The position numbers were made by a program, and so were the translations under genes. Shown one piece after another: positions 1 to 7,870 of a stretch of 33,066 nt of DNA. The DNA lies in assembly GCA_004292575.1 (NCBI GenBank), contig RDXD01000378.1:1-33066 (forward strand). The letters are read 5' to 3'. The notes beneath the pieces were generated by a model, which was not told the DNA's origin, ran no database searches, and was given only the letters and a program-made list of their open reading frames with translations. Source of the stretch: Bacteroidota bacterium (GTDB lineage: Bacteria > Bacteroidota > Bacteroidia > Chitinophagales > Chitinophagaceae). How positions within the stretch are numbered: position 1 is the stretch's first letter; every line of letters starts with the position of its first letter.

Positions 1-1
1 A

Positions 2-1700
2 GAGATTTTAGCCCATTACACCGGCCTTACGGGCACGCAGCCCCTGCCACCACGGTGGGCATTTGGCAATTTTGTTAGCCGTTTTGGCTACCGCAGTCAG
101 GCGCATGTGCAAGAGGTGGTGGCTGCCATGAAGGCTGCTCGCTTTCCTATGGACGCCGTAATTTTAGACATATTTTGGTTTGGTGATAGCATAAAAAACA
201 CTTTGGGCAACCTTGATTTTGTAAATCAAGTAGCCTGGCCCAACCCCAATAAGATGATGGCTGACTTTAAGGCGCAGCAGCTGAACACGATTTTAGTAAC
301 CGAGCCGTATTTTTTAAACGGGACCAAAAATTATGCCGCCAGCCAGCCTCATTTGGCCACCGACTCGGCTGGTAAGCCTTTCGTGCTTACCGATTTTTAT
401 TTTGGAAAAGGGGGCTTGCTCGATTTATTTAAACCATCGGCTGCACAATGGTTTTGGCAGTTTTACAATAGCCTGGGTAAGCGCGGGGTAGCCGGCTGGT
501 GGGGCGATTTGGGTGAGCCGGAACGCCACCCCGAGGCCATGTACCATAACTTAAGCAGTATGGGCATAAAGCGACTGGTGCCGGCCAACGAAGTACACAA
601 TTTGTATGGCCACCTGTGGAGCAAGATGCTCTATAGCAACTGGAGCAAGGCCAACCCCAAAAAGCGGATGTTTGGGCGGGTTTAAGGCGCAATTGCCCAA
701 TTTGCAGAGCATGAGTTTGAGTGGCTTGCCTTATGTGCATAGCGATGCCGGTGGATTTAGCATGACCGATAAAGATGACCCGGAGCTGTACGTTCGTTGG
801 TTGCAAATGGCTTGTTTTTCACCCATTTTTAGACCGCACGGTACCGCCCTGGGGCCTATTGAGCCCAATGCAAAAGACATTGCCAGCGAGCCGGTGTTTA
901 AGCCCGAACCATACCAAAGCATAGCCCGCAGCGTTGTGGAGCAACGCTATCAATTGCTGCCCTACAATTACAACTTGGCATGGCAGCAAACCACCCAGGG
1001 CCAGCCCCTCATCAGACCCATGTTTTACCACAGCTTTACCAGCGATAGTATGCTGCATAAAGCCACTGACCAATATTATTGGGGCGATGCTTTTGTGGTG
1101 GCACCCGTACTAGAAGCTGGAGCCGCCACACGAAAGTTGTATTTGCCCGAGGGCAAATGGTTCAACTTTTACAGCAATCAGCCTACCGAGGGCGGTTGGC
1201 GTACCGACGGCGTAACGCTGCAAAACATGCCCGTGTACGTGAAGGCAGGAAGCTTCGTGCCACACTGGGATGCCCTAAGTTACGGTAGCACCCAGAACTA
1301 TAAAAGTACGCAACCGCTAACCATTCGTTACTATCCGGGTGCTACTTCTACATCTTATGATTTTTACGACGATGACGGCGAAAATCCACGGGCATTGAAG
1401 GACAGTAGCGCCCACCAGCATTTACGCTTTGAGGCGGTAGCTGCCAACTTTAGCGGTATTTTGGTGCGCATATCGGCCAAGAACTGGCCAAAAGGCCTTA
1501 GCCGGAAAATTGTGGTAGAGCTGCCTGTGGATGAAACCCGCAATAGGGTTATGGGTTTTGAAAGGCCTATTGTGCGGCTTGATGTAAATGGAAAAAAGCA
1601 ACCGCTGCGCCTTCAATTCTTAAACTATCCGCAGGCGAGGTGGCAACAATTTGAGTACACTTTTTTGGGCGAACCAGTTTTGATGGAGTTTAAATGGTAA
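2..1700 (+). pseudogene. GH31 family glycosidase (alpha-glucosidase/alpha-xylosidase type), 5'-truncated by window edge and frame-broken
   Basis: The gene enters from the left edge in frame 2 (QPLPPRWAFGNF, a conserved GH31 stretch, is readable before the first ATG in the track). It stays open to a TAA at 683-685, and the family continues in frame 3 to 1700. Glycoside hydrolase 31 enzymes remove terminal alpha-linked sugars. The nucleophile motif WWGDLGEPE is present, with its Asp codon at 506-508, and the downstream GLPYVHSDAGGF and VRWLQ blocks are intact, followed by the C-terminal beta domain. Between KKRMF and GGFKAQ the family normally carries a block of about 25 residues (RSGF..QRYG..PW.GD..RSW type) that includes the general acid/base Asp. 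Here it is absent and the frame shifts at about 673/674. I infer a deletion of about 77 bp rather than a one-base error. The product should be inactive unless this is an assembly fault. The exact sugar specificity cannot be told. Confidence 0.88.
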
Positions 1701-1829
1701 TAAGCGCTAACGTCCTTGTTGGCCCGTGTGCCATTTGGCGCCAGTTGCAGAATAATTCTGCATGGTTACCGCATTCTCCACACTAAAACCCAAACGGCTT
1801 TCCCTATCTTGCCGCCAATCACTGCTTGC

Positions 1830-3812
1830 ATGCACTTTCAACGCCATCAACTTTCTAACCCCCAGCTTATTGACATTTACAAGAAGCTGCTGTGGCCGCG
1901 TGCCATTGAAGAAAAAATGCTCGTGCTGCTGCGCCAAGGTAAAATAAGCAAATGGTTCAGTGGCATTGGCCAGGAAGCCATTAGCGTGGGTGCCACATGG
2001 GCGCTACATCCGCACGACTGGTTGATGCCGCTGCACCGCAATTTGGGCGTTTTTACGGGTAGGGGTATGCCGCTACACCAATTGTTTAGGCAATGGCAGG
2101 GCCAAGCCAATGGATATACCAAGGGCCGCGAACGCAGTTTCCATTTTGGCAGCAGCAAACACCACATTTGTGGTATGATTAGCCATTTGGGCCCCCAGCT
2201 TACCATTGCCAACGGTGTAGCGCTGGCGCATAAGCTGCGGCAGCAGCGGCAGGTGGCAGTGGCTTTTACTGGCGACGGTGGCACCAGCCAGGGCGATTTT
2301 CACGAAGCGCTTAACGTGGCTGCAGTTTGGGATTTGCCAGTAATTTTCATTATTGAAAACAATGGATATGGGCTTAGTACACCCACCAGCCAGCAGTACC
2401 GCTGTAGCAGGCTAAGCCAGCGGGCTGTGGGCTACGGCATGGAAGGTGTAACCATTGACGGTAACAACGTGCTGGAGGTAATTGATACCATTAATGGTGT
2501 GAGGGCCTACTGTATAGAACATCAAAAGCCTTACCTAATAGAATGTAATACGTTTAGGATGCGGGGCCACGAAGAGGCCAGTGGCACCAAATATGTACCC
2601 CAGCAGTTGTTTGATTTGTGGAAGCAAAAGGACCCGGTAGAACAATATGAGCGCTTTTTGCTGGAAACCGGCGTGATTCAGCCGCTGGCTCTGGAGTTGA
2701 TAAAGGCAGAAATGGCGGAAACCATCGTTCAAGAGTTGCAACTGGCTCAGCAGGAAACCGGTACCCTTGGAGAAATTGTGGATGAGTACGCCGACGTTTT
2801 TTACACAGGACATGCCACAGCGTTACCGTTAGCCGACCCGGTAGCAACACAAACCCTGCGCCTTAGCGATGCGGTAAAGCAAGGCTTGGATAGTGCTATG
2901 GAGCTGTATCCCAACCTGGTGCTGATGGGGCAGGACATAGCCGATTATGGTGGCGCCTTTAAGGTAACAGAAGGGCTAATGGAAAAGTATGGCAGCCAAC
3001 GAGTGCGCAACACGCCACTTTGCGAGAGTGCTATTTTGGGCGCCGCGGTAGGTTTGGCCCTTGAGGGTATGCGCAGCATGGTTGAAATGCAGTTTGCCGA
3101 CTTTGTAAGTGTAGGGTTTAACCAAATTGTAAATAATTTGGCCAAAATGCACTACCGCTGGGGGCAGCCCATGCCTGTGGTGGTGCGCATGCCCACAGGC
3201 GCAGGCGTGGGTGCAGGGCCTTTTCACAGCCAAAGCACCGAGGCTTGGTTTGCACATGTTCCTGGTCTTAAAGTGGTGTATCCATCCAATCCGTACGATG
3301 CCAAGGGCTTGCTTTTAGCAGCCTTTGCCGATGGTAACCCCGTGCTTTATTTTGAGCACAAGGCGCTGTACCGCAGCTTGGAAGGGCCAGTGCCGCAGCA
3401 GGCATACACGGTACCCATTGGTAAAGCAAACCTCGTGCAAACGGGACACGACCTGGCCATTATTACCTATGGCGCAGGCGTGCATTGGGCTTTAGAATAC
3501 TGCAAAAATAACCCCGGTCTGTCGGTGACCATTTTAGATTTGCGCAGCTTACAGCCCTTAGATTACGAAGCCATTGCAGCTGTGGTAAAGCAAACGGGCA
3601 GGGTGTTGGTGCTGCACGAAGACAATCTTACCGGTGGCATTGGGGCCGAAGTGGCAGCTTGGATTGGTGAACATTGTTTCCGATGGCTGGATGCCCCGGT
3701 GATGCGCTGCGCTAGCTTGGATACCCCCGTGCCTTTTAATACGGTGCTTGAGCAGCGGTATTTGGCAAAAAGCCGAATGGCGGCCACAGTGGCCCAACTA
3801 ATGTCCTTTTAA
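1830..3812 (+). CDS. Fused 2-oxoacid dehydrogenase E1 alpha/beta subunit, thiamine-diphosphate dependent
   Basis: This 660-residue protein joins both E1 subunits of a branched-chain 2-oxoacid or pyruvate dehydrogenase complex in one chain. E1 decarboxylates the 2-oxoacid on thiamine diphosphate and passes the acyl group to lipoyl-E2. The alpha half (about residues 1-340) has the RGHEEASG loop and the cofactor motif starting GDGGTSQGDFHEA near residue 148 and ending in NNGYG near 178. The beta half starts near residue 346 and carries LMGQDIADYGGAF and the PFHSQSTEAW block. The track ORF begins at a TTG (1716), but homology starts only after the ATG at 1830, which I chose. It is intact, unlike the flanking GH31 and NhaA genes. 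No E2 or E3 gene is nearby, so the 2-oxoacid cannot be assigned. Fused E1 proteins of this type are common in Bacteroidota. Confidence 0.93.
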   Translation: MHFQRHQLSNPQLIDIYKKLLWPRAIEEKMLVLLRQGKISKWFSGIGQEAISVGATWALHPHDWLMPLHRNLGVFTGRGMPLHQLFRQWQGQANGYTKGRERSFHFGSSKHHICGMISHLGPQLTIANGVALAHKLRQQRQVAVAFTGDGGTSQGDFHEALNVAAVWDLPVIFIIENNGYGLSTPTSQQYRCSRLSQRAVGYGMEGVTIDGNNVLEVIDTINGVRAYCIEHQKPYLIECNTFRMRGHEEASGTKYVPQQLFDLWKQKDPVEQYERFLLETGVIQPLALELIKAEMAETIVQELQLAQQETGTLGEIVDEYADVFYTGHATALPLADPVATQTLRLSDAVKQGLDSAMELYPNLVLMGQDIADYGGAFKVTEGLMEKYGSQRVRNTPLCESAILGAAVGLALEGMRSMVEMQFADFVSVGFNQIVNNLAKMHYRWGQPMPVVVRMPTGAGVGAGPFHSQSTEAWFAHVPGLKVVYPSNPYDAKGLLLAAFADGNPVLYFEHKALYRSLEGPVPQQAYTVPIGKANLVQTGHDLAIITYGAGVHWALEYCKNNPGLSVTILDLRSLQPLDYEAIAAVVKQTGRVLVLHEDNLTGGIGAEVAAWIGEHCFRWLDAPVMRCASLDTPVPFNTVLEQRYLAKSRMAATVAQLMSF

Positions 3813-4104
3813 CCTTAACCAAGCTGTTTATTTATCGCAAAACGCAGATGTAACAATATGGTTGGCCATTTTTATGGCGTGTTTTGTTGGGTAGGTAAAT
3901 GCTAATGGTGCGCCATGCAGCCCACGCCATATAAAAATGGGCTTAAACACTTGGGCGGGCTTTATTTGGTGGCCGCACGGTTACTGCTTTTCTTGTGGTA
4001 GGTATTTACCTTGACTTTGCCATTAAGGTTAAAAATATGGTAGTATCTGACCACTTTAACAGCTATTTGTTCGCACTCAAAGCCGATGGGCTTTTCTTTG
4101 TGGC
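3813..4104. other. Intergenic spacer with possible remnant of a small ORF
   Basis: The 292-base gap between the E1 gene and the OstA-like gene has no gene I can support. A 28-codon ORF starts at 3915 (MQPTPYKNGLKH) and ends in TAG after a hydrophobic run. Another frame stays open from about 3947 to a TGA at 4106-4108 that overlaps the OstA start as ATGA. Together they could be the two ends of a broken small gene, but I recognise no family. No clear terminator was seen after the E1 stop. Confidence 0.3.
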
Positions 4105-5733
4105 ATGAAGCAGGTGGTAATGACGTTGATTTTTCTGGGTAAAATCTGTGTTTCCTTGGCACAAAACGCTGTGCCAGCTGCCGCCAGTCCGCTGCCCGAT
4201 ACCACCCAGAAGCTGGAGATTTTGAGAGCATTGCGCTATAATTTTGAAAAAAAAGACAGCATAAACAGCTTTTTAAGCTTGGCGGGCAATGTTGAGCTGC
4301 GGCAAGGCGGCACTCTTTTTTATGCCGACAGTGCTGTGGTAAACCAGCTAACCAAAGTGGTAGAAGCATTTGGTAATGTGCATGTAAACGATGGCGATAC
4401 CATGAACACCTATGCCAATTATATGCGTTACACCGGTGCCAACAAGTTGGCTTATTTAAAAGGCAACGTAAAGATGGTGGATAATAAAGATGGCATAATA
4501 ACCACCCAAGAGCTTTGGTACGATCTTAATGCCAGCATGGCCAACTATAAAACTGGCGGCAGAGTGGTTAATCAAAAAACCGTACTCACCAGTACGGGAG
4601 CCACCTACTATGGCGCAACCAAAGACGTGGTGTTTAGAAAAAAAGTGGTGCTAAATGCACCTGGCTATAGCATATATACCGATAGCTTGCAGTACAACAG
4701 CATAAGCGAACAAGCCACATTTATTGCACCTACCACCATCATAAACAACAACCGTAAAATATACACCAGCAAAGGTTACTACGACCTTAAAACGGGCACG
4801 GCCGTATTTGCTAACCGGCCAAAAATTGTAGATAGCACTTCCAGCATAACTGCCGATGATATTCGATTTGATGACAAGGAAGGCATAGGGCAGTTTAAAG
4901 GCAATGTGGTTTTCAACGATACAGCCAACGGGATAAGTATTTTAAGCAATGAGCTTTTTGCAAACAACAAAAAGAATGCGATTTTGGCAACAGAGAAGCC
5001 ATTGATGATTATTCAGCAAGACGGCGATTCCCTCTATATTGCCGCTGACACCTTGTACTCGGGGCGAATAACCGATATGCCAAAAAGCCGCACCATACCG
5101 GTTATAACCGATACACTCGGCAAGGCTTGGGTAGCGCCCGATTTGCTGGGAAAGGACAGCAGTATGAACCGTTTTTTTGAAGCTTGGAACAATGTGCGCA
5201 TTTTCAGCGATTCGGTACAGGCAAAGGCAGACAGCCTTTTTTACGGTGGCATTGACTCCGCATTTCGGCTTTTTAAAAAACCTGTAATCTGGAGTGCCGA
5301 CAGCCAAATATCGGGGGATACCATTTATTTGTTTACAAGCAATCAAAAGCCGCAACGCATGTTTGCTTTTTTCAACAGTTTTATTGTAAACAAGGTGGGG
5401 GCTCACCAATACAACCAGGTAAAGGGCAATACGGTAAATGCTTTGTTTAAGGAAGGCTATATAGATTATGTGCGTACCAAGGGCCGTGCCGAAACGGTGT
5501 ACTATGCCCAGGATGAAAACAATGGTTTTGTGGGCATGAACCGTGCTACCAGCGACGCAGTAGATATGTTTTTTAACAACCGAAAGCCAGAGCGGGTAAA
5601 GTTTATAAACGATTTGCAGGGCATTACCTACCCCATGCGGCAAATACCACCCGGCCAGGCTACGCTAAAAGGTTTTGAATGGTTGGATAAGCTGCGACCT
5701 AAAACATGGCTCGACCTGTTAAAAGACCCATAA
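4105..5733 (+). CDS. OstA/LptA-like periplasmic protein
   Basis: This 542-residue protein has a short N-terminal signal sequence ending near VSLAQ, then tandem OstA/LptA-type repeats: FLSLAGNVELRQGG, VEAFGNVHVNDGDT and KLAYLKGNVKMVDN, each a strand pair around a G-N-V turn. OstA/LptA proteins form beta-jellyroll bridges that carry lipopolysaccharide from the inner to the outer membrane. Bacteroidota encode longer OstA-like proteins such as this, whose exact role is less settled. The N-terminal half is clearly repetitive, and the C-terminal half keeps similar D-S/A-D-S-L-F/Y repeats (for example QAKADSLFYG). The stop lies 7 bases before the nhaA start, which suggests co-transcription. The ATG at 4105 is preceded by TTTCTTTG, one mismatch from the phylum's TAnnTTTG promoter box. 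Confidence 0.82.
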   Translation: MKQVVMTLIFLGKICVSLAQNAVPAAASPLPDTTQKLEILRALRYNFEKKDSINSFLSLAGNVELRQGGTLFYADSAVVNQLTKVVEAFGNVHVNDGDTMNTYANYMRYTGANKLAYLKGNVKMVDNKDGIITTQELWYDLNASMANYKTGGRVVNQKTVLTSTGATYYGATKDVVFRKKVVLNAPGYSIYTDSLQYNSISEQATFIAPTTIINNNRKIYTSKGYYDLKTGTAVFANRPKIVDSTSSITADDIRFDDKEGIGQFKGNVVFNDTANGISILSNELFANNKKNAILATEKPLMIIQQDGDSLYIAADTLYSGRITDMPKSRTIPVITDTLGKAWVAPDLLGKDSSMNRFFEAWNNVRIFSDSVQAKADSLFYGGIDSAFRLFKKPVIWSADSQISGDTIYLFTSNQKPQRMFAFFNSFIVNKVGAHQYNQVKGNTVNALFKEGYIDYVRTKGRAETVYYAQDENNGFVGMNRATSDAVDMFFNNRKPERVKFINDLQGITYPMRQIPPGQATLKGFEWLDKLRPKTWLDLLKDP

Positions 5734-5740
5734 AAGTACC

Positions 5741-6791
5741 ATGAGTTTACGAAGCAAAGTAAGCCGCACACTGCGGATGGGTTCCCTATTAACGTTTTTT
5801 GCCAGCGATGGGCGTAGTGTGGGTATTTTGCTACTGGCTTGCGCTGGTCTAAGTATGGTGTTAGCCAATTTACCCATTGGCCATGGTTACAACGAACTGC
5901 TAAATGCTCCTTTTTCGGCCCTGCAGGCTGTACACTTACCACACACGCCGCTGCTCATTATAAACGATCAAAGAAAGCATTGCTGCCCGCCGCAGCGGCT
6001 TTGGGAGGCATGCTGGTTCCAGCAGCACTTTTTCTGGCCTTCAATGCAGGTACGCCCTTTCAATCAGGCTGGGGCATTCCCATGGCCACAGATATTGCTT
6101 TTTCGCTGGGAGCGGCCAGTTTGTTGGGCAAGCGTTTTCCCATGGCACTGCGGATTTTTTTAACCGCCTTGGCCATAATTGACGATTTGGGGGCCATTGT
6201 GGTAATAGCACTTTTTTATGGCCACGCCATCAGCTTTTGGTATTTGCTAGTGGCGGGAGGTTGCATGGTGCTGCTCTTGCTGCTAAACAAGTGGGTTAAG
6301 CGCTTCGGTATTGGGCATGTGCTGGTGGGCTTGGTGCTGTGGTATGCCATTTTTTGCAGTGGGGTGCACGCCACAGTGGCCGGGGTGCTGCTGGCTTTAA
6401 CGGTACCAGTGGCGCAAATTTCAGGGCTAGAACGGCGGTGCTAGATTGGCCGCAACAAGCCGATGGCTTGAGCGGCTTGTGGGCTGGTATTTTGGTGGGA
6501 TTATTTGTGGGCAAACCTGTAGGTGTTTTTATAGCTGCCCGTTTAATGGTATGGGCCAAATTGGCGGTTTTGCCCAAGGGTATTAACTGGCGGCACATGT
6601 GGGGTGCAGGCATGCTGGCGGGCATTGGGTTTACCATGGGTATTTTTATGGCCAACCTGGCATTTACGGTGTTGGCCTATCAAAATGCCGCAAAGCTGGC
6701 CATTTTGCTGGCCTCACTATTGGCCGCGGTGCTGGGTTATGCATGGCTGAGTTGGCAAGCCGTTGGAAAGCAAAAACGGCAACCCATGTAG
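5741..6791 (+). pseudogene. nhaA: Na+/H+ antiporter NhaA, broken by two internal frame-shifting deletions
   Basis: Three track ORFs in three frames (5741 start, then the ORFs ending at 6444 and 6791) together read as one NhaA, an inner-membrane antiporter that expels Na+ in exchange for protons. The first part runs to LLIIND. The next resumes as KKALLPAAAALGG with the ion-binding ALAIIDDLGAIVV pair intact. The last resumes as VLDWPQQADGLSG with GKPVGVF and GIGFTMGIF. Missing at about 5968/5969 is the GLMAVFF..VGLE.KRE block (TM II, holding the Glu/Arg/Glu cluster). Missing at about 6432/6433 is the H.LH..V....PLFA.AN block (TM VIII region). Each loss changes the frame by one base modulo three, which fits deletions of about 76 bp and about 58-67 bp. 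As read, no functional antiporter can be made. An assembly error is the alternative. Confidence 0.88.
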
Positions 6792-6855
6792 ATTAGTCTG
6801 CCTAGCAATTCCGTTATGCTTACTTTTATCCGCTATTTTTAAAAAAGCAAATTCC

Positions 6856-7602
6856 ATGCTAAAGAAAGAGCGTCAGGCCTACATCATGCAGCAGATTAAT
6901 GTGCACAACAAGGTGCTCAGCAGCGACTTAAGTGTAAGGCTCGATGTATCTGAAGACACCATCCGGCGGGATTTGCAGGAACTTGCAGAGCAGGGTGATT
7001 TGATAAAAGTACACGGCGGTGCCCTATCGCAGTCGTTTCACTTTACCTTACAAAATGGCTTGGTGTATAGCCCCGATGAAAAGCGCCTGATAGCGCAGAA
7101 GGCTGCGGCACTTATTTCCGAAGGCATGTTTGTGTTACTCAGCGGCGGCACCACCATACGAGAGCTTGTTAAAGCATTGCCGCAGCAGCTAAATGCCACT
7201 TTTATTACCAGTAGTGTACCCACGGCATTGGAACTGATGAACCATCCTGCTAGTGAAGTAATATTTTTGGGCAACAAGCTGCATAAGCAAACCCAAATGG
7301 CCATTGGTGCCGAGGTGGTGCAGCGGTTGGCAGGCATACGGGCCGATTTATGCATTTTGGGCACCAACAGCATTGATGCAGCGGCAGGCATTACAGATTT
7401 GGAATGGGAAGTGATTGAAGTGAAAAAAGCGATGATTGCCGCCTCGCAAAAATTAGTGAGTGTGGCCATTTCGGAAAAACTCAACTCAGTTCAACATTTG
7501 CAAGTCTGCCCCACCGCCGCCATCGACTATCTAGTAACCGAGCTAGACCCATCCCATGAAAAGCTGCTGCCCTACGCAGCCAGAGGTTTGCAGGTTGTAT
7601 AG
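6856..7602 (+). CDS. DeoR/GlpR-family transcriptional regulator
   Basis: This 248-residue DNA-binding regulator has an N-terminal DeoR helix-turn-helix (LSSDLSVRLDVSEDTIRRDLQ, then EQGDLIKVHGGA) and a C-terminal sugar-phosphate-sensing domain beginning near KRLIAQKAAALI, with LSGGTTIRELVKAL and LGTNSIDAAAGITD. Family members usually repress sugar uptake and catabolism genes and release DNA on binding a phosphorylated sugar. The track start at 6763 lies inside the nhaA reading region. The ATG at 6856 begins MLKKERQAYI, the normal family N-terminus, so I chose it. The gene lies 268 bases before the SusC gene on the same strand, with a likely terminator between. It is a plausible but unproven regulator of that uptake operon. 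Confidence 0.92.
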   Translation: MLKKERQAYIMQQINVHNKVLSSDLSVRLDVSEDTIRRDLQELAEQGDLIKVHGGALSQSFHFTLQNGLVYSPDEKRLIAQKAAALISEGMFVLLSGGTTIRELVKALPQQLNATFITSSVPTALELMNHPASEVIFLGNKLHKQTQMAIGAEVVQRLAGIRADLCILGTNSIDAAAGITDLEWEVIEVKKAMIAASQKLVSVAISEKLNSVQHLQVCPTAAIDYLVTELDPSHEKLLPYAARGLQVV

Positions 7603-7626
7603 CTTGAGATACGTCTTTTTACTTAA

Positions 7627-7653
7627 AAAGCTGCATTTTTCTGCGGCTTTCTT
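7627..7653 (+). terminator. Probable intrinsic terminator after the DeoR gene
   Basis: A 9-bp stem (AAAGCTGCA with TGCGGCTTT, one G-U pair) closes a 6-base loop and is followed by a T-rich run. It lies 24 bases after the DeoR stop and would separate that gene from susC transcription. Confidence 0.55.
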
Positions 7654-7870
7654 GCGTATCTGTGCCAAAGTCTGCACTAAATTTTGCTGGGTTTTAAAAT
7701 TTTTGCTTTTAATTGCGGGCAAATATTTAACATTGTGTTTGCTTAGGAGAAATACAAAACGCCTTTTTGCTTAAAGTTTGGTCAGAAACAAGTCCAAGCT
7801 CAAGGTAAAAATTGTTGCAACTACTTAAGTAGAAAGTCTTTGTAAAAGAAAACCAACTAACAATTTGCTT

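Noticed and set aside
606-1700. The 364-codon ORF taken as a complete independent protein
   Set aside because: Its first 25 or so residues (MATCGARCSIATG...) are an out-of-frame reading of the GH31 gene, and family sequence begins only at GGFKAQLPN.
4942-5643. 233-codon minus-strand ORF inside the OstA-like gene
   Set aside because: It is long, but it is antisense to a signal-peptide-bearing protein with clear repeats, and its translation resembles no family.
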